A DNA stretch of 13,882 nt, from NCBI GenBank assembly GCA_023431055.1, contig JAEYXX010000127.1, forward strand, positions 1 through 13,882. Direction: 5' to 3'. The notes beneath the pieces were generated by a model, which made no database searches, was not told the DNA's origin, and saw only the letters and a list, made by a program, of their open reading frames with translations. Positions 1 to 9,600 of this stretch are shown here, piece by piece; the first letter of the stretch is position 1; each line of letters begins with the position of its first letter. Origin of the DNA: Pseudomonadota bacterium. Its GTDB lineage: Bacteria; Pseudomonadota; Gammaproteobacteria; Pseudomonadales; Pseudomonadaceae. A program made the position numbers and the translations under genes.

Positions 1-56
1 AGCAATCGTATTGCTGGCTACCTAAGCTATGGCGCTACCGCGCCTCGAACGAATCA

Positions 57-141
57 GGTTGTCACACCCGGTCGTGGGATTTACCACGACGGGCGCACTC
101 TAGCCCGAGGGTTTCAGGATGGCAACCTACTGTGGCGTAGG
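57..141 (+). ncRNA. Multi-hairpin structured RNA, possibly C4 antisense-like
   Basis: An outer stem pairs 57-64 (GGTTGTCA) with 120-127 (TGGCAACC), eight pairs including one G-U. Inside it, 67-93 forms a long hairpin: CCC, a bulged G, then GTCGTGG, loop GATTTA, CCACGAC and GGG. A further small stem pairs 126-130 with 137-141 around TGTGGC. More hairpins lie just upstream at 1-15 (AGCAAT-CGT-ATTGCT) and 31-44 (GGCGC-TACC-GCGCC). Such density of perfect short stems is not expected by chance. Phages and P4-type satellites carry C4/CI antisense RNAs with a closing stem over internal hairpins, which fits an island end. The assignment to C4 and the plus orientation are inferences; a covariance-model search was not possible. 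Confidence 0.4.
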
Positions 142-387
142 TGAGATTGAAGACGGGCAACACCTCGGCCCTGATTCAGCGACGGCATGTTCGGGTTCGT
201 CTCGGGGGCGGCTTGCGGATAATATGTAGGCTGATTGGTGATGGCGTTGCCAGATCCGTCGCCCCGCAAATCGATCTATCTCTCGCCTTAGTAAAGCTCT
301 GCGCGATTGACGGTAGAAGTGGCGGTAAGGCCCATGTCAATTTCAGCCAGTCCCTTAAGCCAAGCGGGTTCGGGCGGCTTGTTGATG

Positions 388-402
388 ATCGAGTGGGAAT
401 GA
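388..402 (+). repeat. Attachment repeat (attR-like): copied guaA 3' end
   Basis: ATCGAGTGGGAATGA encodes Ile-Glu-Trp-Glu-stop, the usual C-terminus of GuaA (GMP synthase) in pseudomonads. The upstream in-frame codons (Gly-Gly-Leu-Leu-Met) do not match GuaA, so only the tail is present. A strong terminator lies 29 bases downstream, as expected behind guaA. The GAGTGGGA-TGA core resembles the short direct repeat I recall for elements integrating at guaA. The left partner (attL) and guaA itself should lie beyond the left edge of the window. Confidence 0.65.
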
Positions 403-430
403 TGACCCTGCGAGCCTAGCTTGTGTGACG

Positions 431-463
431 AAACCCCGGCCATGCTGCCGGGGTTTTGTTTTT
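431..463 (+). terminator. Rho-independent terminator, probably that of guaA
   Basis: A perfect 10-bp stem (AAACCCCGGC / GCCGGGGTTT) with loop CATGCT is followed by TTGTTTTT. The T-run lies only on the right, so it ends rightward transcription. Its place just after the copied guaA tail suggests it was the native guaA terminator before the island inserted. Confidence 0.88.
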
Positions 464-514
464 CAGGGGTATGTGGCGCGTTTTCTGTCGTCCGCCGAGC
501 GCTTTGGCTAGGGT

Positions 515-660
515 TAGCAGGCCGTTGAAAAACGTTGGCGAGGCAGCCAGTGCAAGGCGAAAACAGGCGAAAAAGCGGAGTTTACGAGCTGTAAATGAGC
601 ATTTTGAGCCTGTTTTTAACGCAGCAATGGCAACGCAGGTAGTTTTTCAACAGCCTGCTA
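515..660. mobile_element. 146-bp MITE-like palindromic element with 19-bp terminal inverted repeats
   Basis: The ends are TAGCAGGCCGTTGAAAAAC (515-533) and its inverse at 642-660, with one mismatch in 19. Internal symmetry continues towards the centre: AAAACAGGC pairs with GCCTGTTTT, and TTTAC-GAGCT-GTAAA forms the tip, so nearly the whole element can fold as one long hairpin. It has no coding capacity. These are the marks of a non-autonomous miniature element moved by the transposase of a related insertion sequence; I cannot name the family. No clear target-site duplication flanks it. Confidence 0.75.
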
Positions 661-689
661 GGCTTTTACCTGGCGAAAAGGAAGCGCTC

Positions 690-1316
690 ATGTCCGTCAA
701 CTCACCATCCGCCTCGTGCTCGCGCACTTTCCTGGCCGCTCTGCTGCTGGCGGTGGCTCCCTGCTGCTTTGCTCAGGATGTGATTGAGCTTTTCGGCGAG
801 CGCCCTTACACCGGTCGAGTCGACTTCAAGGTGGCGCCTCCTGCCGGCAAACCGGAAAGCCACTACGGGAAGGGAAGCGTATTGCTGGAGCGCAGTGCGG
901 CGGGTAAGGCGAGCCTGCAACTGCGGGGCAAGGTTCCGGACAGCACCACGCAGACCGAGCTCACTATTCCGGGGCTTTATGATGAAACCGGTTGGCGCAG
1001 CGAGCCGGGTGATGTGCAGGTGAGCATCAGTGCCGACGGGCGTGTCAGCGGTGGCGGTATCAGCGACGGACGTACCTTCCTCTTTTCGGGCACGTTCAGC
1101 CCGACTGACGTACAGCTGGAGGTGCGCGTCACCGCGGCGCGCGAGGAGGGCGGGGTGCCTGCCGGCACTACCCTGACTTTCGATTATCAGGTCAGGCGCG
1201 AGTCCCTTGCGGCGCAGGGCGTTCAGGAGGCAGAGGGAGGCTGCCGTCTGGTCATGCGGCCGATTGCCAATTTCGGTGGCGGCATGACCATGGCTCAGGT
1301 GCCTGAGTGCGATTGA
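690..1316 (+). CDS. Exported protein of unknown family, 208 aa
   Basis: I do not recognise this family. The chosen ATG at 690 has a ribosome-binding site (AAGGAAG, 678-684). The frame stays open upstream to 456, but that part runs through the MITE-like element and is not expected to be translated. Residues 1-28 are a clear signal peptide: short N-region, hydrophobic core LAALLLAVAPCCFA, cleavage before Gln-Asp. The mature part of about 180 residues looks rich in beta strands, with many Gly, Thr and Val residues (for example TFLFSGTFSPTDVQLEVRV). Two late cysteines, in GGCRLV and PECD, could form a disulfide. The protein is probably periplasmic. It is convergent with the membrane-protein pair to its right (23-nt gap). 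High-GC codon use is native. Function unknown. Confidence 0.75.
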   Translation: MSVNSPSASCSRTFLAALLLAVAPCCFAQDVIELFGERPYTGRVDFKVAPPAGKPESHYGKGSVLLERSAAGKASLQLRGKVPDSTTQTELTIPGLYDETGWRSEPGDVQVSISADGRVSGGGISDGRTFLFSGTFSPTDVQLEVRVTAAREEGGVPAGTTLTFDYQVRRESLAAQGVQEAEGGCRLVMRPIANFGGGMTMAQVPECD

Positions 1317-1339
1317 ACGAAGAACGCTGCCGTGGGCAG

Positions 1340-1855
1340 TCAGCTCTGTAGCAATGACAGCGTCACCAGGAGGGCGAACAGGCTCAGACTCAGAAAACCG
1401 ATCAGCAGCATGCGTCTGTCTTCTCGAATCTGGCTGTTGAGTATCGCTTTGCGCTGGCGCCAGTCGCAGGCGATGGTGACCCAGCGATTTTCCAGCATCT
1501 GGCGCCAATCCTCATCGCTCAGCCAGCAGGCGACATGATGTGCGGGCATATCCAGTGCGGGGAAAAGCTCCTCGCATGTCAGCGGGCCGAGGGATATCTG
1601 AAAGCGCTGACCATGGCGCTCGCAGTCCAGCTCGAGGCGCACTTGCGGGCGGCTGTCCTGGAAGTGAATGTCTTCCAGGTCGGGTGTGAAAACTTCATAG
1701 GATGTGATTTGCGCCGTGCCTGGACGCAGCAAGGCTCTGCGGATTTTTTTCCAGAGCAGCCGCGCCAGTTTGTAAAAGGCCCAGGCGGCAAAGGTGGATA
1801 GCAGCAGGCTGATCAGCCACAGCAGGCCGCCGAGCAGAATGAAGAGCACGATCAT
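1340..1855 (-). CDS. Membrane protein of unknown function, 171 aa
   Basis: The ATG at 1855 is preceded by AAAGGA, which overlaps the end of the upstream gene. The start lies 2 nt after that gene's stop, so the two are almost certainly co-transcribed and may be translationally coupled. Residues 1-30 form a long hydrophobic segment (LFILLGGLLWLISLLLSTF), followed by a basic stretch (KKIRRALLR) that would hold the next part in the cytoplasm. A soluble domain spans about 45-145 and is rich in acidic residues, Trp and His. A second helix lies at about 148-168 (MLLIGFLSLSLFALLVTLSL). This suggests a two-pass inner-membrane protein with a central cytoplasmic domain. I recognise no family or catalytic motif. 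Confidence 0.75.
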   Translation of the reverse strand: MIVLFILLGGLLWLISLLLSTFAAWAFYKLARLLWKKIRRALLRPGTAQITSYEVFTPDLEDIHFQDSRPQVRLELDCERHGQRFQISLGPLTCEELFPALDMPAHHVACWLSDEDWRQMLENRWVTIACDWRQRKAILNSQIREDRRMLLIGFLSLSLFALLVTLSLLQS

Positions 1856-1857
1856 GA

Positions 1858-2328
1858 TCAGAGTCCTTTCAGCAGCGTCGGCGCCGCTTCCCAGATGAGG
1901 TAGCCCATGATCATCAGCGCCATTGCGGCGAAGGGCGATGCGGCGTTTGGAGACTCGGGAGTGGCATCGGCAGGGTTCGCTTTGGGCACGTAGAGCAGAA
2001 AGGTGCCGGCCTGTTCGTTGAGCTCGACATGCTCCTGGTCGAGCACGAGATGCTGCACTTCGTAGGTACGTTGTTCGTACTCATATCGCAGGCGATAGAC
2101 GTACTTGAGGCTTACCATCGTGGTTTTGCCAACGCTGATACGTGCGTTGACAAGCTTCTGATCGATGATCGCCGCCTTCACGATGTCATGCGGTCGGCCA
2201 AGCCTGTAGCAATCGGACCAGATCGCCTCGCCGAACGCAGCCATGAGCCCGATCCACATGAGCAAAAGCATGGGGGTTATCGCCGCGGTCATGATGACCA
2301 GCGGGGCGTCGAAGAAGAAACTGTCCAT
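1858..2328 (-). CDS. DUF3592-like membrane protein, 156 aa
   Basis: Start chosen at the ATG at 2328. The frame is open to 2454, but the extra 42 residues look non-coding and a good -10 (TATAGAAT, 2361-2368) lies inside that extension, so transcription should begin downstream of it. The order is: N-terminal transmembrane segment (about 9-33), a beta-rich domain, and a C-terminal hydrophobic helix (about 132-150). The middle resembles DUF3592: a variable VNARISV strand, a YRLRYEYEQRTYEVQH strand pair, then FLLYVPKANPADA, like the usual 'YYdPxnPxxA' ending. It heads an operon with the 171-aa membrane protein. No enzymatic role is suggested. The family call rests on pattern resemblance only. Confidence 0.72.
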   Translation of the reverse strand: MDSFFFDAPLVIMTAAITPMLLLMWIGLMAAFGEAIWSDCYRLGRPHDIVKAAIIDQKLVNARISVGKTTMVSLKYVYRLRYEYEQRTYEVQHLVLDQEHVELNEQAGTFLLYVPKANPADATPESPNAASPFAAMALMIMGYLIWEAAPTLLKGL

Positions 2329-2360
2329 GTTCGGGTAAGCGTTCCTGTGAAGTGCCCGCG

Positions 2361-2368
2361 ATTCTATA
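2361..2368 (-). promoter_or_regulatory. Probable -10 element for the membrane-protein pair
   Basis: On the minus strand the sequence reads TATAGAAT, close to the sigma-70 -10 consensus. The predicted start of transcription, near 2354, leaves about 26 nt before the ATG at 2328. No good -35 is visible 16-18 bp upstream. Confidence 0.45.
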
Positions 2369-2507
2369 CCGGTCGGCTGCTTCCCATTTGGGTGATGCCT
2401 CGCACTGGGGGCCGCGGCAATTTGTCTTGCCAGGGCGCTCGTCTGGCTATCCATGAAAATGAGAAGATAGTGCAGTTGAGTCTGCTCACGGATTGCCGAG
2501 GATGAAG

Positions 2508-3878
2508 ATGTCGTTTACCCGCAGACAGGTGCTGGCCGGTCTGGCTGGTCTGGGTGTGGCCGGGCTGGGCGCTGGCGGTGTGCGCTACTGGCTGGGGCGC
2601 CCGGAGAATGTCGCTACCCACGATTACGAGCTGATCGCCGCGCCGCTGGATCTGGAACTGGTACCGGGGCATGTGACGTCGGCCTGGGGTTATGGCGGCC
2701 AGGCACCTGGGTTGGAGCTGCGTTGCCGGCAGGGCGAGCGTCTGCGGGTGCGCTTTATCAACAAGCTGGATGTGCAGAGCACCATTCACTGGCATGGCAT
2801 CCGCCTGCCGCTGGAGATGGACGGCGTGCCCTACGTCTCCCAGGCTCCGGTGCTGCCGGGTGAATTTTTCGACTACGACTTCATCTGCCATGACGCCGGC
2901 AGCTTCTGGTACCACCCGCATACCGCCAGCGCCGAGCAACTGGGGCGTGGCCTGGTCGGGCCGCTGATTGTCGAGGAGCGCGAGCCGACCGGTTTTCGCC
3001 ACGAACGCACGCTGAGCCTGAAGACCTGGCATATCGACGAACAGGGCGCCTTCACCGACTTTCTGGTACCGCGCCAGGCAGCGCGCGAAGGCACGCGTGG
3101 GCGACTGACCACCATCAACGGCGAACCCAATCCGACCTTGGAACTGCCGGAAGGGCAGGTGGTGCGCCTGCGGCTGATCAACGTCGACAATACCATCACC
3201 TACCGTCTCAACCTGCCGGGCGGCGAGGCGCGTATCTATGCACTGGATGGCAATCCGGTGCAGCCGCGCCCGCTGGGCAAGGAGTACTGGCTGGGGCCGG
3301 GCATGCGCATCGACCTGGCGCTGAAGGTGCCATCTGCTGGCGAGGAATTGTCGCTACGCAACGGACCGCTGCGCCTGGCCACCTTGAAAGGTGTCGCCAG
3401 TAGCGAAGTCGCAGGCGACTGGCCGCCGCCCCTGCCGGCCAACCCGATTGCCGAGCCTGATCTGGCGCGCGCCGAAACGCTGCGTTTCAACTTCGAGTGG
3501 GCGGCGATGCTGTCCGGTAACGTCGAGCGTGGCGGCAGCTACAAGTATTGGCAGATCAACGGTCAGGCCTGGGATATCAATGACAAAACCTGTGCCGAGC
3601 GCCCGATTGCCACGCTGAAGAAGGATGGCCACTACATCTTCGTGCTCCGCAACATGGCGCAGTACCAGCACCCGATTCACCTGCACGGCATGACCTTCAA
3701 GGTGCTGAGCTCGGATCGACGCAAGATCATTCCGTACTTCACCGATACCTATCTGCTGGGCAAGAACGAGACGGCGCGCATTGCCTTCGTTGCCGATAAT
3801 CCCGGTGTGTGGATGTTCCACTGCCACGTGATCGACCACATGGAAACGGGGCTGATGGCGGCCATCGAAGTGGTCTGA
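2508..3878 (+). CDS. cumA: Tat-exported multicopper oxidase, CumA type
   Basis: 456 aa from the ATG at 2508, which has a GAGG ribosome-binding site at the right distance; TTG 2493 and ATG 2502 are in frame but poorer. The N-terminus is a twin-arginine signal (FTRRQVLAG plus a hydrophobic Ala/Gly/Leu stretch), so it is folded with copper and exported to the periplasm. All four copper-binding motifs of laccase-like oxidases are present: HWHG (94-97), YHPH (135-138), HPIHLHG (388-394) and HCHVIDHMETGLM (438-450). The last supplies type 1 ligands and links to the trinuclear site. The order and wording match Pseudomonas CumA. CumA was named for Mn(II) oxidation in P. putida GB-1, but I recall later genetics crediting other oxidases with it, so the physiological substrate is uncertain. 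tadA follows 170 bp downstream. Confidence 0.9.
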   Translation: MSFTRRQVLAGLAGLGVAGLGAGGVRYWLGRPENVATHDYELIAAPLDLELVPGHVTSAWGYGGQAPGLELRCRQGERLRVRFINKLDVQSTIHWHGIRLPLEMDGVPYVSQAPVLPGEFFDYDFICHDAGSFWYHPHTASAEQLGRGLVGPLIVEEREPTGFRHERTLSLKTWHIDEQGAFTDFLVPRQAAREGTRGRLTTINGEPNPTLELPEGQVVRLRLINVDNTITYRLNLPGGEARIYALDGNPVQPRPLGKEYWLGPGMRIDLALKVPSAGEELSLRNGPLRLATLKGVASSEVAGDWPPPLPANPIAEPDLARAETLRFNFEWAAMLSGNVERGGSYKYWQINGQAWDINDKTCAERPIATLKKDGHYIFVLRNMAQYQHPIHLHGMTFKVLSSDRRKIIPYFTDTYLLGKNETARIAFVADNPGVWMFHCHVIDHMETGLMAAIEVV

Positions 3879-3955
3879 AACTGCAGGCTTCAGGCTGCAA
3901 GCCACAGGCAGGCGCGAAAAGCTTGACGGGCTCTGATGGAAAGGCACACTGGCGC

Positions 3956-4046
3956 GCCTGAAGCCTGAAGCCTGAAGCCTGAAGCCTGAAGCCTGAAGCC
4001 TGAAGCCTGAAGCCTGAAGCCTGAAGCCTGAAGCCTGAAGCCTGAA
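3956..4046. repeat. 13 perfect tandem copies of GCCTGAA
   Basis: Thirteen uninterrupted heptamer units fill 91 bp and end 2 nt before the tadA ATG. They lie outside any gene. The last units also supply the only Shine-Dalgarno-like sequence for tadA (GAAG, 4037-4040). A partly degenerate inverse copy (CAGGCTTCAGGCT, 3884-3896) follows the cumA stop and is complementary to any two adjacent units. A perfect short tandem array like this is prone to slip in copy number. Confidence 0.95.
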
Positions 4047-4048
4047 TT

Positions 4049-4525
4049 ATGAGAAGACCGCAGATCATCGACCGCTCGCGTGACGAGCACTTCATGCGCC
4101 TGGCGCTGGCGCAGGCGCGTCTGGGCGCTGAGCAGGGTGAAGTGCCGGTCGGTGCCGTGCTGGTGCAGGACGGTGAGGTGGTGGGCCAGGGCTTCAACTG
4201 CCCGATTCTGCGTCATGACCCGAGCGCTCATGCTGAAATGGTGGCGATCCGCGCGGCGGCGCAAAGCGTGCAGAACTATCGGCTGCCAGGTAGCACGCTG
4301 TACGTCACCCTGGAACCCTGCAGCATGTGCGCCGGCTTGATCGTGCATGCGCGTATCGCTCGGGTGGTATTCGCCGCCAGTGAGCCGCGCGCAGGCGTGG
4401 CGATCAGCCAGGGGCAGTTCTTCGGCCAGGGCTTTCTCAACCACCGCGTGCTGGTGGAGGGCGGGTTGCTGGCGGAGGAGAGCGGGACGCTGCTAAAAGA
4501 TTTCTTCAAGGCTCGGCGTGGCTGA
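4049..4525 (+). CDS. tadA: tRNA-specific adenosine deaminase TadA
   Basis: 158 aa. TadA converts adenosine 34 of tRNA-Arg(ACG) to inosine, letting one tRNA read several Arg codons. The zinc site is intact: His61-Ala-Glu63 (HAEMVAIR) with the catalytic Glu, and Pro90-Cys91-Ser-Met-Cys94 (TLEPCSMCAG). The N-terminal RDEHFMRLALAQARLGAEQGEVPVGAV and late FFGQGFLNH parts are also typical. The ATG at 4049 gives an N-terminus (MRRPQIIDRS) like that of other Pseudomonas TadA proteins. No strong ribosome-binding site precedes it; the heptamer array abuts the start. It is followed 21 nt later by the 155-aa exported protein, probably in the same transcript, and may depend partly on readthrough from cumA. 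The gene is generally essential in bacteria. Confidence 0.95.
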   Translation: MRRPQIIDRSRDEHFMRLALAQARLGAEQGEVPVGAVLVQDGEVVGQGFNCPILRHDPSAHAEMVAIRAAAQSVQNYRLPGSTLYVTLEPCSMCAGLIVHARIARVVFAASEPRAGVAISQGQFFGQGFLNHRVLVEGGLLAEESGTLLKDFFKARRG

Positions 4526-4546
4526 GCGTCCTGACAAGGAGCGATT

Positions 4547-5007
4547 ATGAACAAAGGGATATTGAGCCTGCTGGCACTGCTGGCTGCGCCGCTTGTTGCA
4601 GCGCAGCCTGAGGTGTATCTGGTCGCCAGCGTGCAGTTGGGCGGCTCGAACCTGGCGCAGAGCATCTTTCTGCACGAGCCGCAGATCACCACGCTGGAGG
4701 AGTGCCAGGAGGCCGTGCGTGTCGGTCAGCGTGATCGCGACTGGCAGCGCTATCACCACATCTTCATGCGTGATCGCTTTCAGGGCTTTACCGGCCATCT
4801 GGACTACCGTTGCGTATTTTCCGCTCAGCGTTTCAGTGGCTGGAACGACCGCGCGCGCTACAACCATCCCTACCTGATCAGTATCGATGCGCAGTCCAAT
4901 CTGCAGGTCGAGCGGATATCGAGTCAGGCGCAGTGTGCGACGCGCTTGAAAGGGCTGCCGCCGGCGCGCCAGGCGATCAGTCGCTGTGCGGTGGGGAATC
5001 AGAGTTT

Positions 5008-5014
<7 letters not shown>
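4547..5014 (+). CDS. Small exported protein with four cysteines, 155 aa
   Basis: Family not recognised. A strong ribosome-binding site (AAGGAG, 4537-4542) precedes the ATG, 21 nt behind tadA, so the two probably share a transcript. Residues 1-19 are a signal peptide (ILSLLALLAAPLVAA, cleaved before QPE). The mature part has four cysteines, in EECQEA, DYRCVF, AQCATR and SRCAVG, which suggests two disulfides in the periplasm. It is rich in aromatic and charged residues and has no lipobox. I recall an uncharacterised gene in the same position next to mltF in P. aeruginosa, which would make this a conserved neighbour, but no function follows from that. It is convergent with mltF, with 4 nt between the stop codons. 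Confidence 0.8.
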
Positions 5015-6572
<1,558 letters not shown>

Positions 6573-6602
6573 CTACAGGTGCCGCAGGCCGCCACTTTAG
6601 GG

Positions 6603-6608
6603 TAGAAT
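6603..6608 (+). promoter_or_regulatory. Probable -10 element for purL
   Basis: TAGAAT lies 42 nt before the purL ATG, giving a predicted leader of about 35 nt. The -35 position (TGCCGC) is poor. No operator was recognised, and pseudomonads do not use the enterobacterial PurR scheme as far as I know. Confidence 0.4.
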
Positions 6609-6650
6609 GTCCGGCCTCCAGCACACCCCTTCCCAGAGGCTGTTCCGACG

Positions 6651-9600
6651 ATGTTGATCCTGCGCGGCGCTCCCGCCCTTTCCGCTTTCCGCCATGGCAA
6701 ATTGCTTGAGCAACTGACCAGCAAGGTGCCGGCCGTGACCGGGCTGTACGCCGAGTTCGCGCATTTCGCCGACGTGACGGGCGTGCTCAACGCCGATGAA
6801 GAGCAAGTGCTGGCGCGGCTGCTCAAATACGGCCCGAGCGTGCCGGTGCAGGAGCCCAGCGGCAAGCTGTTCCTGACCATCCCGCGTTTCGGCACCATTT
6901 CGCCCTGGTCGAGCAAGGCCAGCGACATTGCTCGCAACTGCGGCCTGAGCAAAATCCAGCGCCTGGAGCGCGGTATCGCTTACTACGTCAGTGGTGACCT
7001 GAGCGAAGCCGACAGCGCCGCCGTCGCCAGCCTGCTGCACGACCGCATGACCCAGCTTGTTCTGAATGCGCTGGAGGATGCTGCCGCGCTGTTCAGCCAC
7101 GCCGAGCCCAAGCCGCTGACCGCCGTGGACGTGCTCGGTGGCGGTCGCGCTGCGCTGGAGCAGGCCAACCAGGATCTGGGCCTAGCCCTGGCCGAGGACG
7201 AAATAGACTACCTGGTGAAGAGCTTCAATGACCTGGGGCGCAATCCGCACGACATCGAACTGATGATGTTCGCCCAGGCCAACTCCGAGCACTGCCGCCA
7301 CAAGATCTTCAATGCCAGTTGGGACATCGACGGCGAGAGCCAGGACAAGTCGCTGTTCGGCATGATCAAGAACACCTACCAGATGCACAGCGAAGGCGTG
7401 TTGTCCGCCTACAAGGACAACGCCTCGGTCATCGTTGGGCACACCGCCGGGCGTTTCTTCCCCAATCCCGAAACCCGCCAGTACGGCGCGGTACAGGAGC
7501 CGGTGCACATCCTGATGAAGGTGGAAACCCACAACCACCCGACCGCCATCGCGCCGTTCCCCGGCGCCTCCACCGGCTCCGGTGGTGAGATTCGTGACGA
7601 AGGTGCCACTGGCCGTGGCGCCAAGCCGAAGGCTGGCCTGACCGGCTTCTCGGTTTCCAACCTGAACATCCCCGATTTCCTCCAGCCCTGGGAAAAGCCT
7701 TACGGCAAGCCCGAGCGCATCGTCAGCGCGCTGGACATCATGATCGAAGGCCCGCTGGGTGGCGCCGCGTTCAACAACGAATTCGGTCGCCCTGCACTCA
7801 ACGGCTACTTCCGCACCTTCGAACAGGCTGTCAGCAGCCCGCGCGGTGAGGAAGTGCGCGGCTACCACAAGCCGATCATGCTCGCCGGTGGCCTCGGCAA
7901 CATCCGCGAAAACCACGTACAGAAGGGCGAGATCTCGGTCGGCGCCAAGCTGATCGTGCTCGGCGGCCCGGCCATGCTCATCGGTCTGGGTGGCGGCGCC
8001 GCTTCCTCGATGGCCACCGGTGCCAGCTCGGCCGACCTGGACTTCGCCTCGGTGCAGCGCGAGAACCCGGAAATGGAACGCCGCTGCCAGGAAGTCATCG
8101 ACCGCTGCTGGCAGCTGGGCGAGGCCAACCCGATCAAGTTCATTCATGACGTCGGCGCCGGCGGTATCTCCAACGCCCTGCCGGAGTTGATCAACGATGG
8201 TGGTCGCGGTGGCCGTTTCGAGCTGCGTAACGTGCCCAACGACGAGCCGGGCATGGCCCCGCACGAGATCTGGTGCAACGAGTCGCAGGAACGCTACGTG
8301 CTGTCGGTCGATGCGGCCGACTTCGAGCGTTTCCAGGCCATCTGCGAACGCGAGCGTTGCCCCTTCGCCGTGGTCGGCGAGGCCACCGCAGAGCCGCACC
8401 TGACCGTGACCGACAGCCATTTCAGCAACACCCCGGTGGACATGCCGCTGGAAGTGCTGCTGGGCAAGCCGCCGCGCATGCACCGCAGCGTCAGCCGCGA
8501 AGCGGAACAGGGCGATGACTTCAACGCCGCCAGCGTTGACATCGAAGAAGCGCTGGGCCGCGTGCTGCGTCACCCGGCCGTGGCCAGCAAGAGCTTTTTG
8601 ATCACCATCGGCGACCGCACCATCACCGGCCTGGTGGCTCGCGACCAGATGGTCGGCCCCTGGCAGGTGCCGGTCGCCGACTGCGCCGTCACCGCCACCA
8701 GCTTCGATGTCTACACCGGCGAAGCCATGGCCATGGGCGAGCGCACCCCGCTGGCGCTGCTCGATGCGCCTGCGTCGGGCCGTATGGCCGTCGGCGAGAC
8801 CATCACCAACCTGGCCGCCGCGCGTATCGGCAAGCTGTCCGACATCAAACTGTCGGCCAACTGGATGGCCGCTGCTGGCCATCCGGGCGAAGACGCCCGC
8901 CTGTACGACACCGTCAAGGCCGTGGGTATGGAGCTGTGCCCGCAGCTTGGCATCACCATCCCGGTCGGCAAGGACTCCATGTCCATGAAGACCCGCTGGC
9001 AGGAAGAGGGCGTCGACAAGAGTGTGACCGCGCCGCTGTCGCTGGTCATCTCAGGCTTCGCTCCGGTGCAGGACATCCGCCAGACCCTGACCCCGCAGCT
9101 GCGCATGGACAAGGGCGAGACCGATCTGATCCTGATCGACCTCGGTCGCGGCCAGAATCGCATGGGCGCCTCGATCCTGGCGCAGGTCTATGCGCAGATC
9201 GGCCAGCAGGTGCCGGACCTCGACGACGCCGAAGACCTCAAGGCCTTCTTCGCCGTGATTCAGGGCCTCAACGCCGACGGCCACCTGCTGGCCTACCACG
9301 ACCGCTCCGACGGCGGCCTGCTGACCACCGTGCTGGAAATGGCCTTTGCCGGCCATTGCGGCCTGTCGCTGAACCTCGACGCGCTGGCGGATGACCGCTC
9401 CGAGCTGCCGGCCGTGCTGTTCAACGAAGAGCTGGGTGCGGTGATCCAGGTGCGCCAGGACGCCACTCCGGAAGTGCTGGCGCAGTTCAGCGCCGCCGGT
9501 CTGGACGACTGCGTCGCCGTGATTGGCCAGGCCGTGAACAACAGCGACGTCAGCATCAGCTTCAATGGCGAGCCGGTATTCGCCGGCGAGCGGCGTCTGC

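Larger units (their letters stand above)
1..402. mobile_element. Right end of a putative genomic island integrated at the guaA 3' end
   Basis: This stretch lies outside the copied guaA tail at 388-402 and has lower GC and different codon character from the core genes further right. No reading frame in it looks like a real protein: the longest (141-419, GTG start) runs through the attachment sequence and has no recognisable domain. What it does contain is a cluster of hairpins, described separately. Integrated elements at the guaA 3' end are well known in proteobacteria. They use a tyrosine recombinase and leave a short copy of the guaA end at the far side. No integrase is visible because the element continues off the left edge. 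The island reading is an inference from the attachment repeat plus the missing guaA body; an old rearrangement could also leave this. Confidence 0.6.

Noticed and set aside
119..229. 36-codon frame starting MATYCGVGEIEDG
   Set aside because: Its ATG lies within the outer stem of the structured RNA and the frame is short; I cannot support it as a gene, although short genes do follow C4-type RNAs in satellites.
141..419. 92-codon frame with GTG start at the left edge
   Set aside because: It runs through the guaA-tail attachment sequence in another frame, has no ribosome-binding site and no recognisable domain; it is most likely chance openness.
456..689. N-terminal extension of the 690 gene
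   Set aside because: It would translate the MITE and precede a clear signal peptide; the ATG at 690 has a ribosome-binding site.
2329..2454. 42-residue extension of the DUF3592-like gene
   Set aside because: It contains the best -10 element of the region and non-protein-like sequence before the natural membrane segment.
3956..4046. Heptamer array as a CRISPR
   Set aside because: Units are 7 bp and contiguous with no spacers; it is a simple tandem repeat.
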